DNA from: Dichetophora obliterata
Taxonomy: Eukaryota; Arthropoda; Insecta; Diptera; Sciomyzidae
Assembly (NCBI GenBank): GCA_963920525.1
Contig: OY986436.1
Location: forward strand, 79,391,630 to 79,455,629
DNA: 64,000 nucleotides
Reading direction: 5' to 3'
Below, piece after piece: positions 23,409-34,516 of the stretch (the first letter of the stretch is position 1; each line of letters starts with the position of its first letter). Under the pieces are notes generated by a model, which was not told the origin of the DNA, made no database searches, and saw only the letters and a list, made by a program, of their open reading frames with translations. The position numbers and the translations under genes are program-made.

Positions 23409-23678
23409 CAGCCGTATTCTGGCAAAGTGACAATTTTTACCCAGTATTTTTAAAATTTCTACGTGTTTGTTGTAATTTTTTGATTTCAAAACAAAATTTG
23501 AAGCTTAAAAACAAAATTTTTTAATGAAATTGTCATTACCTGCAAAGCAGGTGACAATGTTTATCAAAATATATTTTTTTTTAACTTCAAATTTTGTTTT
23601 GAAATAAAAATCTTTGAACAAACACAAGAAATTTTAAAAATACTGTGTAAAAATTGTCACTTTGCCAGAATAAGGCTG
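23409..23678. mobile_element. Palindromic PIF/Harbinger-type MITE, 270 bp
   Basis: Begins CAGCCGTATTCTGGCAAAGT and ends with its near-perfect inverse. The arms pair almost to the centre (acctgcaaagcaggt), so the element is one long hairpin. TTA flanks both sides (23406-23408 and 23679-23681). A relative with similar ends lies at 44912-45355. Confidence 0.85.
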
Positions 23679-23681
23679 TTA

Positions 23682-24739
23682 GTTTAATTTTTCAGTTTGT
23701 ATATGGTATATTTATTAACATATTGATATATAAAATTCTTCTGTACCATTACTTTTTATGCAAAAAAATTACAAAAATACAAAATGAATAAAAAACCAAA
23801 AAAAAATCTTATATTTTTATGATAGATTTGATTCTTCGATCGTATAAAACGTTTTTAAATTTACGATAGAAACTTAAAATCAACCCTATATTTATGCATA
23901 CCATATGAAAGAACATTAAAAAAGCCAATTTTGGTTATGAATATTTTTTCAACAACATATATATTTTCCAAAGTTTTTTGCGAAATAAAGAAATTCGTTA
24001 AGACTTTTTTTGGAAAATTTTAAAAATTAGAAGGAAAACGAAAATTTAAAAGATTGAAACACGATTAGACGGACAATTAATCAAAATTTCAAACAAAAAA
24101 AAAAATTAATGCAATCCTTTGTAACATGACCGAGTTATTTCAAAGCCAGCACTTTCATATTTGATAGATTTTTTTTTTTCTATTTCACCAAAAAATAAAA
24201 TTGGTACTAAACTTTTTGTGTGTTTCAGGTACGAAAGTTTTTGTGGTATCAATTTCTTGGCAATTTTAAGCAACTTGCATATTCCTATAGAAAACTGAAT
24301 TTTTCTAACAAAAGACATCTAAACCAAGAATGTTACTTATCACAAAGTTATGCAATTACCAAATTGCAATATAACTTTGAAAATTCTTGCATGGCAGATT
24401 ATTTACCTTAAACATTTAAGGTGTTTGAAGAATCTGAAGACCTTATTAGGTTTGGCGATGACAAAAAAGGTCAAAAATGTGGGTATAAGTGGTTATATAT
24501 AAAAACGTGGTGGTCGAGGCACAAAGTGTAAGTGCACAAAATTTGAGAATAATTGCGTGAAAAATTGGGAGCATTTTGTTATGATTCAGAGATTTTTTAT
24601 CTTTATCCTCTTCAATCCCGTACCAAGAAACACAATGAAACTTTTTTAGGTATTATTCTTACTAAATAGGGTTTATTTAAGACATTTCTGCAAGATATTT
24701 TGGAAATAACAGTTTTTTAATGTACTCATATATGGACCT
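23682..24739. other. No gene recognised
   Basis: AT-rich sequence with T- and A-tracts. No TIR pair, tandem array or supported exon was found. Confidence 0.35.
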
Positions 24740-25194
24740 TAGGGCGGGTTGATTTTTTTTTTAAATCGTATAGCAAAAACGTAAATTACATAGAATTCTA
24801 AGAAAATTCTCCGAAGAAACCATGTATCTAAAATAAAATCCTTATCCGCGCCTCTCGACTTGAAAATTTATATGCCCTCTTTTCTACACTCAAAATTTTT
24901 TTACATTAAAAAAAATATTCACCCAAGTAAAAAAGTTTATATATAATTTTATATTTAATATTTTTTTAAGGAACATAGATAAACAATTCTTATTTTATAA
25001 TGCAAATAAAAACAAACAAAAGAAGTGTTTTCACTCAAACAATATTTCAGTAATTTTTCAGTAAGTTTTATTACAATAAACAATTTTGTGTCATTAAAAC
25101 AAATAAGGTCTTTAATACATACAAAGAAGCAATTATAGAATACAAAGAAAACTTTACCTATTGGTTATATGTTAATTTTGTTAAGTCTTTTTTA

Positions 25195-25694
25195 CTTTCC
25201 ATTCTAGGTACTTTGGCACGACTTTCTATAGTTACTGCCAGAACATCATCTCTATTCTTTTCTGTGACACGTCGGGAAAAATTGGCTAACAACTGCACAC
25301 ATCGTTCAGTCCCTGAATGTGCGATGGAATTTGTGGGTCAGGCAACGGTGACTCATCAAATGCTATGTATTCCAACAAGTGTTCGTATGGTATGCTTGCA
25401 GGGAATGGAGGCTCGGATAATATGTTGTCATCATCTAAATCAACCAAATCAACATAATCTGTAGAATCGAAATGAATTAAATGTTTTTTATAAACTGTTC
25501 ATAATTTCAACATTAATTTTGGTCCAAATTTCGATAACTTTTTTAGCAACTTGTGGAGAAAACCTTTCATATGAAGGTGTTATTTTCTTATTATTTTCAC
25601 GCTCACTTAAATAAAAATAGTATTTCAAAACATCCTGATTATTTGTCAAATTCAACTCACTAAATTCTCTTGGAAAGCCAAAAGCACTAAAATT
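25195..25694 (-). pseudogene. Unrecognised protein remnant within the TA-flanked foldback
   Basis: Minus-strand frames give NFSAFGFPREFSELNLTNNQ, then LKYYFYLSERENNKK and SPQVAKKVIEIWTKIN (about 25694-25500). After a one-base shift comes an acidic segment DYVDLVDLDDDNILSEPPFP (about 25461-25400), and after another shift LLANFSRRVTEKNRDD (to about 25195). The residue composition and reading continuity look like decayed coding sequence. I do not recognise the family. It may be the element's own gene or a captured host fragment. Confidence 0.5.
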
Positions 25695-26728
25695 CTGAAT
25701 GGGCAGAAAACTTGTGCCGGGAAAATTTTCAGAGTCTTAGAATCGATGGACATTTCCGATAATTGCATTATTAAATTTTCAAAAATTTGTAAATCACTGA
25801 TGAATCAAAATTATAAGTAAAGACACAAAAATTAATTAGAACAATTTTAGTTGACTTTCAATTGCAAAGAACACGCCAGAAAATTGAGATGAAGTGCATG
25901 CCGAAGGAAAAGTCACTGCCTACTATGATTCTTATTAGCAGTTTGAGAGTGCACAAAACAATGGACAAAACATTTTACATAAGTTTTGTTGTTGATGTGC
26001 ACTTTGTTTTGAGCAAAGCTGAGGTAACGGTATCTTGTGCTGACGACTGTAGAAGTCACAGAAAACGAATTAGAGATCAAATAAACTGGATTTTAAGAAG
26101 TATGTTTTGCGTATTTTATTTAAAAAAAAAATATTTTTTTTTAATTATTCTTTGTTTTATGCAAAACGCAGTTTAGGTAAAACTTGTTCTAACTATTTTC
26201 CATATAGAACACAAATCAGAGGAGATGAAAATTGGGGTTCAACTGCTTTTTTGATAATTGAATATTTGGTTTAGTCTCAAAACAAAACCTGTATTGCATA
26301 AACTATAATATAATAAAACATAATCACCCTTATTCTTGAACCCGCGTCGAGTAAATGTCGGCGTCGAGAGCTCACTTCCACCAATGAATTGCCGTCGAAC
26401 ATTAATTTCGACGATAAGATTCACTTCCGACATTAGAATTTCACCCTATTATTGAAGACGCGCGACCAAACTGCTTTATCGGTGCTCTCAATTCTCTCAG
26501 GCTTGTGATGTGTACGTCAAAAAAATTAAACATCAGACGAATACACATCAAATTATAAACAAATACAATTCAAAGAAATTTCAAATTGTTCTTTTAATGC
26601 AGCAGCATATCGTTGCATCGTAAAGTATTCATACATTCACTGAAAGGTACAAGGTTACCAGTACGCAAAATTAAATTTTCGTTTAAGGCTACATCTAAAC
26701 AAACGTCTTTGTAGCCCTAGCATTCAGC

Positions 26729-28388
26729 ATGGATTCAGTGGCTCACTATTTTGAAGAAGAGAACTGGCAAAACCTGCGCGATGAGCGAAGACTTCTTCGA
26801 TATAAAATAAAAAATATTTTTGAGTTAGATAACACAAGGTGAGTTTAAATTATCCAGGGCTCGTATATGCTAAAAATAAGCAACTTAGATGCCAAACAAG
26901 TTTTTGTTCTCATCGATGTCTTCCCCTATCTTACAAGCAATCAAACTCCAACTTGCCGAATGTTTGGCTAAGAATTTCAGCCCAGCTAGCTAGCTTACCA
27001 ATTTATTAACTCAAAAATTGAGCGGCTTAAGAGGTAAGCATCATAAACATTTGTCGTGGGTATACCTGAAGGGTCTACCATTCTTGTTTGAATGCGCTTG
27101 CTCGTTGTGATTCAAAATAACGAACTGATTACTCCTAAATTGTTAAATGCTTAGTAAATACGAACTCTGAAAGTAATTGAATTTGTATCTGAGAACGCGA
27201 AATGCACTTATATTTTTTTAGTTTTAAAAAAAATTTCAGATTGAATAAAGAAGCGTTTAGATATGTTTTAAATATTTTGGAAGCTAAAATAGGAAAGCAT
27301 GCGAGACAAGGCGCATTACTTCCAATAGACAAACTCGCTGCCACTTTGCGATTTTTGGCTGAAGGAACCTATCAGCATGGAGTTGGCAAGGACTATAATG
27401 TAAATATAGCTCAGCCAACTTTTTTAAAAATTCTAAGAAATGTGTTAGATAATCTGGAGGTAGCTTTGTGTACTACGTGGATAAACTTAAATATGGACGA
27501 CATGGCTAAAATTGCAGCAAAAAGATATTTTTACAACAAAAGTGGAATTCCGGGAATAATAATGGCTGTTGACGGCACACATGTCAAAATAGTTACTCCA
27601 AATAGCGATAGGCACCTTTTCTATAACAGAAAAGGTTTTCACAGCTTAAATGTTATGCTTGTAAGTATTCAAAATGTTAAATATACGAGTTACTGTACCA
27701 GTATATTTTTATCTTTATATCTATCTCTATCTTCATACTTATCTCTGTCTTTATCTCTATATTTATCTCTATTTTTATCTTTATCTCTGACTTTGTCTTT
27801 AAACTTTATGTATATATCTATAGATTTACCTCTTTATTTGCGTAATTTATCGCTATATTAACCTGTAGCATGAAATTTTTATATTTTTAGATTTGCGATA
27901 ATGAACATCGCATTAAATTTGTATCTGCCATTTATCCTGGAAGTTGCCATGATTCTCACGTATGGAATTTGTTTCCGGCAAAGCAGTTTTTCTCAAGACA
28001 ATATGAAGGAGGAGACTTCTCCCGATTGTTAGGAGATGCCGGATATCCGCTACAACCTTGGCTTTTGACTCCCGTGAGAAGTCCAAGTGCTGGAAGCAGT
28101 GAAAGTAGGTTTAATACCGCACACTCGAAAGCCAGAAACATTATAGAGCGAACAATTGGCATTTTAAAAAATTGCTTTCGATGCCTTATAAACGAGCGAG
28201 GTCTGCACTACCAACCCGAAAAGTCAGCACGAATAGTGAACTTATGCTGTGCTCTTCACAACATCAGAATACAATATAAGTCGGTAGAGGAAAGCAATAA
28301 CGAAAATTTGCGTAATATGTTCTACACATTTGACAGCAGTGATGAATTATTTGATATTAGAGCCTCAAATGAAGCTTTTTTTAGATAG
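26729..28388 (+). CDS. HARBI1-like DDE transposase (PIF/Harbinger), 342 residues, three exons
   Basis: Exons 26729-26838, 27240-27660 and 27891-28388 with GTGAGT and GTAAGT donors and TTTCAG and TTTTAG acceptors. They sum to 1029 bp, exactly 343 codons with the stop, close to the usual HARBI1 length (about 350). The start is MDSVAHYFEEENWQNLRDE, preceded by a good context (ttcagcatgg). A helix-turn-helix-like region (about 38-110; LAATLRFLAEGTYQHGVGKD) is followed by the DDE_Tnp_4 core: D148 (MAVDGTHVKI), the conserved PGSCHDSHVW block, D226 (LLGDAGYPL) and E263 (ARNIIERTIG). It would cut and integrate the element, acting with the Myb-like partner encoded opposite. Intron 2 contains a tctttatctcta microsatellite. 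No stop or frameshift was seen. Function is inferred from family. Confidence 0.9.
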
Positions 28389-28424
28389 AAACCAGATATT
28401 GGACTTATTTTAGATTTTTAAATT

Positions 28425-31400
28425 TTAACAACAGCTAAAATTGTTAAGGAAATTTTCATTTCTGTGTTTGTTTTTTATTGCACTAAACAATTTTTCTATT
28501 TCGGAATGATGACGCTTAAGTTCAACATTTTGTTGTTCAAGAAGATCTAATTTTTGTTTTTTTATAAATAAGATTTCCTTCAGTGTACTATTGATTTCAT
28601 TCAAAATTTTATTGGTCTCCTTCTTTTCGATTAAGCCCGTGGTTTTTGCCAAGTTATTTTGTTCATAATAATGCTTTTGAATTTTAATTTGTTCTTCCAA
28701 TGTTGAATTTTGTTTCCTCTTTTTGGGTCTTAAGGCTCTATTATCGGATTCTGTATTATTAGATTCTTCTATTATAACAATGTTTTCCGTATAATTCGTA
28801 TTATCATCAACAAATATATTATTTATGATATTTTCCGTTGCCTGTTCTGAAAAACCAAACGTTTGACAATTTGTTAAGCCATCCACTGATTTATTCAAAG
28901 TTAGCAAAGAGGAAACTGCTTCTTCGAGGTCGCTGAGTGGAGCAATATTATTTTTACCTCCTCCAGTACCTTCTATTTGTCTTTTATTGGTGACAAGTTT
29001 CTTCTTGCAGTATAGTTTGTAATCCCTCCAAACCTTTTAAATATAAAGTTTATTAGCGTTTAAAGTTTAAGGGTTTTTAGTAAATTATTTTAACATAATT
29101 TTAAAGCTTTAAAAAAATTAAAAATACCTCTCTTAATGAAAAAAACCTTCTTAACGGGATCAAATAGGAAAGAGTATGTTGATATGGATGTGTTTACAAT
29201 CAGTTACAAAAACCGTGGAAAAAGTGTACATCACAACGTATGAGCAAAGATTATATAGTATAAAGATGTGCCACGTAGAACATTAAAAAGTAACAAATAT
29301 TTTTCAGATCAGTACGTAAGCTTTTGTGAGCGCGATGAAAAAGCTTTCTTGAGAGAAACGTTTCCAATCCTTGCATGCACATTCTCTCTGCAATGCTCTT
29401 TCACTCTTCACTCCACAATGCTTCACAGCATAGATCACCACTGCATGGTTTCTCATAGCTAGCGAGAGTCGTGAAATTTAATGTTGTAAATGTTTTTGTC
29501 CGTTGTTGTTGTTGGAACCATGCAGTTGTGATCTCTGCTTGACAGCAACAAATGTTTTTGTTTGTTTGCATTATTTTCATGATGATTTCCTTATTTTGTG
29601 CGAAGCAGATTTTTCTTATTCACTGCTTGCTATTAATATTAACTATTTTTGGTGGACTGAGCCAGAGTAGTAAAGTCTGCATATTTATTCAGAATCTTAA
29701 GGAAAACTAAATAACGACATACAAATCCATCCAATGAATTGAAAATTGTTTATAAATAAAATTTTTAATTCACATTGAATTTTAAAAAACTGATAAGTAA
29801 TTAATTTCAATTATTTTTTTTTCGTTATTCAGAATAATTATTTTTTTTTCATAAAGAATTTCAAATTTTTCAATAATTAATTTTTTGTACATTATTATTT
29901 TTTGATTCATTGCCTATTCATGTGTTATTCATTATTAATTTTATAGTCATTATTAATTTTTTATTTATTATTAATTTGGTTCATTATTTAAAAGTGAATA
30001 ATAAGATTTTTTTTTTAAGTTTATTTATTATTCGAAAGTGAATGAAAAATTAGAAATGAATAAGAAATTTATAATGAATAAAAAATTAATAACAAATAAG
30101 AAATCAATAATGAATAAAAAATTAATTAAAAAATTAATAGCGAACATTTTATTCATAAAATAGTAGTGAATAACAAAATTTTTTATTCATTGTATTTATT
30201 ATTTAAAAGTGAATAACAAATTAATAACAGTGGGAAATAATTTGAACATTGCTTGTTCGATTGAGTATTTTTTCTAGATAATAAAAATCATTAAGAGTTT
30301 TCCAGGTTGGTTCGAATTTTTTTTAGAAGAAGTTTTCGACTTTTTTGAGTTTTGAAAAATATTTCACCAGTTATGATCCTATAACTCCAAAAGTATTCTC
30401 TCCAAAAGATCCTATAACCAAAAGATATATAATTTGGTTTTATTTTTACTTTTTTGTTAAAAAAATATTTCAACGAAAATATTAAGGTAAAAAGTATGAT
30501 TGTAGCAGGTTGGATAGTTTACGTATTTCGGTTTTAGTAAAAATACTCAAAATTGCCTGCATCAAAGTCGACGTGGTGAGTTCGTACTAAAATTCTTCAG
30601 ACTTTAAAAACCCAATTATCATATATTTAACTAAAGATTTTGTTTACACACAATGTTTTAAACGTTTTTAGCTAAATTTAAAAATCCCTAAACCGCAATT
30701 TTACCTTATAATAGGATTTGCAACACTGTAAACTCTTTGAAATGAGTAAAATAACAGAAATAACGTAAACAGAGATGCGTCAAAAATAAATCAAAACAAA
30801 ACAACGAAATCCTCGCGATGGTATAAATAACTAGCTGAAACACTGTGCGTTTCTGCCACGCCCCCGTTATCAAACGCCCATAACATGTTATCAGTGAAAC
30901 GGCACGAGTAAATTGTGGTCGAATACCGAATTCCGAGGCTGTGCGGCCACCTATAACTCTAAAGCTATTCAATATCAAAAATTTCGATTGTGTGGTAGGG
31001 GTCACGCCGCCTTGCCTAACGCCCATACAATTTTATCAGTGAAACGTGTTAATTGTAGTCGAATACCAAATTCTGAGGCTATGCGGCCTATAACTCCAAA
31101 GCAATTCGATATCGCAAATTTGGGTGGTGTAGGAGGTGACACGACCCCTTGCCCAACGCCCATCACATGTTATCAGGGAAACGCTACTCGTAAATTGTGG
31201 TCGAATATCATATTAACCATAGTTTTTCTTTCATAAATGTAGTATTTAGAAAATTTATAGAAAAATCATTAGATCAATACAAATGATAGCTTAAATGAAA
31301 GATATAAACGTCTTATTTGCAAACATGTATAAATGTTGTAATATGAAAAAAGTACTTTTGGAGTTATAGGATCATAGCTGGGGACATATTTTTCAAAACT

Positions 31401-34104
31401 TAAAAAAATCGAAAAAAATCTTTGAGAATTCTTCAATTCTTTTTGAATTGCATTCGTTCTATAATACTAATACAATTTAACACAAAGTCTATATTAATAA
31501 AACTTATATTCTGTTTTGTTTATTTAATTAACATACTTAGTTTTGATCACGCTCATTCCACCCATTTTTACTTAGGTAAATTTTGATATTGAAAATCTTT
31601 CTTGAAAAAAATTTTTCGCAAATTACATTTAAAAATTTCAGTAATTTTAATACCAAAAACAATCACATATCTTGAGAATTTCAAAACTTTTTGGTACAAC
31701 GCCTTTTACATAAAACATCGTTCCTCAAGAATGAGAAAAAACGACATGAAAACCAAAACTTTGACTTTCGATGCAAATATATTTTTAAATATATTTAATT
31801 CAAATTTTTTTGATTAAAGTTTAATTAAAAGCACTTTACAAAAATAGTTTCAATTGTAGCGTTAGTTCAGTAAATATATTCTTTAATTTTTTTTTCAAAA
31901 ACGGTCCAAAATATTGAATTTTTACTCAAAAATGATTAAAAAATGTTTTTGTTGTATAAATAAGAACAATTGAAAATTGCATTTGTGAGTAATTTTCATA
32001 TAGTGAAGCATGTATTTGCAATAATATAATAAAAATATATAAAAGTAGTTAAATAATATATTTTTCCGCTAAAAAACAACTTAAAAATATTGCTTACAAC
32101 ATTATTCGCGGCTAAGCTTCAACTGATGGAATCGCCCTTACAATAATAAAACACTAAAAATATCATGTGGCAAAACGGCAAAAAAAACCAAGTCAACACA
32201 CAAAATATGCCTCGATCATGTCATCTTTATGATATTATATTCTTGAAATTATATAACAAAAATATAAGATATAATGCAAAAAATATAATAACTTTAAATT
32301 ATATAATGTTCGTAGGGTAGTTCAGTAAAAAAATTGCCTACATTTTATTGCCTAAGGAAATTCTGCTACATTTTGTTGGCAGCTACATCGTTTGTTCAGA
32401 TGTTTCGTGCATCAAATCCTTACATATAATTTTTATTGCTTTTCAATATTATGCTCACATTTGCTCACATTGTCGCTTACTTATTCTCTCGCTCCCAAAA
32501 GCTTTAAATCGTTCGCTCGCTGACTCTCATAAAGCTTTTGTGTGGATTTATGATAAATCCACATTCAAATTTTACTGTGCCACTTGCTTGTATGGCGGTG
32601 GCACATCTTTCTATTATATTATCTGTGGTATGAGTAACATTTAATTAATTTTTCATTGCATGTGTGTCTTACTCAGTGTTGCCAGATTTTGAGAGAGATC
32701 ATTCCCGTTTAGTTCATGCATTTCAATAAGTTTTCCTATTCTTCCCTTAACATTTTCCAGTTTTTTCCCTTTTTTAAAGTATATTAAAGAAAAATTACCA
32801 ACTTTTTATTTCTTGCTTTAGTGTTTTATTTAAATTTTTGAAAACATTTCACTTGTATCTGCAAATTTCATATTTAAAACAAGATGCCAAAAATTTTTTT
32901 AAATAAATGAGGAATATAAGAATGTAATGGAATTAATGAAGAATACGTTTTTTTTTCAAATCGATGATATTAACAATTGCGAAAAGTCTAAATGCTCCAC
33001 CTTCGTGCCAGAAATTAAATCTTTAAAAAGCTCTTCGATTTACTTACTTATTTTCCATAGTTAGCCAAGCAAATAAATCAAATTACGCTAAACAAAGAAC
33101 GAGTTACATTTGAGTTTACAGCTAATGACAATCCAAATAAATTAAAATGAAATATACAGGCTTATTTAAATAGTTATAAAATTCAATTCAAACACAAGAT
33201 TACTCGGATAATTTTAAAATGTATTCAAATAAAAAATGTTAAACAAATTCATAACATAATTAGTTGAATTTTTGACAATATTACTCTTTTTGCTCAAAAA
33301 CGCGGCCAACCTCATTTTCCCCATTCTTGAGACTGGTATTCCCTTTTTCCCTTGTTGGTTGAAAATTCCCAAAAAAAGGGGAAATTCTCTTTTCTGGCAA
33401 CACTAGTCTTACTGCATCTTATAACGAAACGAAGGCTAAACCTCGTCAAAGAAACGAGCAACAATTTTTTTTATACGCAAAAATGTATTGCTTACCGTGT
33501 ATCGCACCACGTTTTGTTATACAAAAAGATGCAGTTAATCTCGAGGTTAATCGACCAGTGTGGTTTAATCTTTAGGTAATTTTTTAGTCAAGCTAATATT
33601 CACTCGCTTAATATTCACTTTATTATTTTGGGTTTCTTTTGACTTAAATCGACAAAATGTTAAAAAGTAAATTGTAAGTACTCCTAATATCTGACTTTGA
33701 GATCGAGGTGTAAATTGGCCCGATATTGAAAATAAACTTGGCCAGATTTTAAAGTTTCTTGAACCCAACCGGCCGATGAAGGTACTTTGGCTATGGAATA
33801 TTAACCAGTGGTAAGCTTGCACCAAAAAGCAACTTAAGATATATTAGTGAAAAAAACTCAATTTTGACCTTTTTCCATCCTACCATGTCTCTTTTAGGTG
33901 GCCCACATGCATTAAGTTTCTCCACGAGGTCCTGCCAAAAGCCATTCTGTTCCGCGGTTGGCCTTTGTGTTGAACCTCGAGCGATATCTTCTTTGGACAT
34001 CATTTCGTCCACCAACAGTTTGAACTGTGCTCTCGTTGTCTGCTTCTTGGACCTACATAATTATGATTATTTATTTACGTTTTATTGTAAAAGTGTACTT
34101 ACAT
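28425..34104 (-). CDS. Harbinger-2 Myb/SANT-like DNA-binding partner, 264 residues, large TE-filled intron
   Basis: Minus-strand exons: AT of the start at 34103-34104 (donor GTAAGT), 33869-34052 (acceptor tatgtag, donor GTCAAA) and 28425-29033 (acceptor tttaaaag). The start codon AT|G is formed by splicing. The frame is kept at each join (2+184 nt = 62 codons, then 203 including the stop). The N-terminus is a Myb/SANT-like fold with W40 (NGFWQDLVEKLN), W60 and W64 (GWKK|VWRDYK), split by a 4.83 kb intron. A Gly-rich linker (EGTGGGKNN), acidic middle, basic patch (RPKKRK) and a C-terminal predicted coiled coil (about residues 165-250) follow. Such partners bind the TIRs and bring the transposase to the nucleus. 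An alternative is a start at the internal Met18. No lesion was found. Confidence 0.8.
29673..30240 (+). repeat. Fragment of the ttattcatt foldback family
   Basis: Starts cagagtagtaaagtctgc and follows the arm order of the element at 16556-19392 (ttattcagaatcttaag, ataacgacata, gaattgaaaattg, cgttattcagaataatt, then ttatt-rich tracts). The opposite TIR is missing, so it is a truncated or decayed copy within the Harbinger-2 intron. Confidence 0.7.
30300..31430. repeat. Inverted pair enclosing a Helitron fragment
   Basis: 30310-30400 and 31345-31425 are inverted copies sharing cttttggagttataggatca and a tttttcaaaact block. The Helitron-type fragment lies between them. No TSD could be assigned, so this is either another foldback element or two independent copies in opposite orientation. 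Confidence 0.5.
30831..31205 (-). mobile_element. Helitron 3'-end fragment with tandem units
   Basis: The plus strand reads a|CTAGCTGAAAC at 30831, the inverse of a Helitron 3' CTAG end followed by host T. About two and a half of the roughly 140-bp units typical of the Helitron at 41762-43494 follow (gccacgcccccg, aacgcccata, ttatcagtgaaacg, gtcgaataccgaattccgag). The 5' end is missing. Confidence 0.7.
31590..31900 (+). repeat. Helitron-like family copy 2 (internal part)
   Basis: Diverged copy of 3150-3370 and 62330-62580: caaaaacaatcacatat, ataaaacatcgttcctcaag, gagaaaaaacgacatgaaa, cgatgcaaatat and cactttacaaaaatag occur in the same order and orientation. The TCTATAG start is missing. Confidence 0.7.
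32674..33405. mobile_element. hAT-type non-autonomous element, 732 bp
   Basis: Left end CAGTGTTGCCAGA and right end inverse TAGTGTTGCCAGA, with a perfect 8-bp duplication GTCTTACT (32666-32673 and 33406-33413). No coding content. It lies inside the Harbinger-2 intron and landed on the edge of a small TTA-flanked MITE. Confidence 0.88.
33412..33534. mobile_element. Small PIF/Harbinger-type MITE, 123 bp
   Basis: Ends CTGCATCTTATAACGAAACG and the inverse CTGCATCTTTTTGTATAACA, flanked by TTA (33409-33411 and 33535-33537). Its left flank was reused as the target of the adjoining hAT-type element. Confidence 0.65.
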
Positions 34105-34516
34105 GATGATTGTGATGATTTTTCTTTTGTATTTATAAAAATCCGCTACACAATTTTTGACGTTCAAAACTTTAAATATTTGTTCGACGACGTTTGTTCA
34201 ATAATGTAGTGAACAATCACTGCCGATAAAACAGTTCACTCGACGTCGAAATTGAAAGCTTTAAGAATAAAACAATTTTGTTTCGACATCGTTTTGGGAG
34301 CGAGCGCGGGTTCAAGAATAAGGGTGAATATATTTAAAAAAAAAATTTTTTGCGAAAGAAGAGGAAAAAAAATTTCAAGTCGAGAGGAGCGGATTTGGGT
34401 TTGATTTTAGACCTATGGTTTCTTCAGAGAATTTTCTTAGAATTTTATGTAGATTCCGTTTTTGCTATACGATTTTTAATTTTTTTTTTCGTCCATACAA
34501 ATCAACCCGCCCTAAT

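Larger units (their letters stand above)
26325..34326. mobile_element. Harbinger-2: two-gene PIF/Harbinger element, apparently coding-intact
   Basis: The 22-bp perfect TIR begins CACCCTTATTCTTGAACCCG at 26325 and recurs inverted at 34326. AAT flanks both ends (26322-26324 and 34327-34329). A further TIR-like copy lies 117 bp inside the left end (26442) and a weaker one 115 bp inside the right end (34211). It holds a plus-strand HARBI1-like transposase gene (26729-28388) and a minus-strand Myb/SANT-like gene (28425-34104), meeting tail to tail with 36 bp between stop codons. The interior 29.0-33.9 kb, an intron of the second gene, holds later insertions. The AAT flank is not the usual TWA, which is the one atypical point. 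Confidence 0.9.
24742..34512. mobile_element. TA-flanked foldback element split by Harbinger-2
   Basis: Ends GGGCGGGTTGATTTTTTTTT (24742) and the inverse of aaatcaacccgccc (34512), with TA on both sides (24740-24741 and 34513-34514). The arms continue as inverted copies for about 185 bp: aaatcgtatagcaaaaacg, aagaaaattctccgaagaaa and cctctcgacttgaaa. Removing Harbinger-2 leaves about 1.8 kb. The left interior has a decayed coding stretch. Ends of this kind with TA fit the Tc1/mariner-like group, but the class is an inference. Confidence 0.75.

Noticed and set aside
25862..26176. 104-codon plus-strand frame
   Set aside because: No motif, and a poly-lysine/phenylalanine tail from A- and T-tracts; it runs opposite to the more convincing decayed frame nearby.
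29264..32620. Possible TIR pair aaagatgtgccac at both sides of the Harbinger-2 intron interior
   Set aside because: Only about 12-14 bp match, the flanks give no target duplication and the sequence between is a mosaic of other repeats. May be chance.
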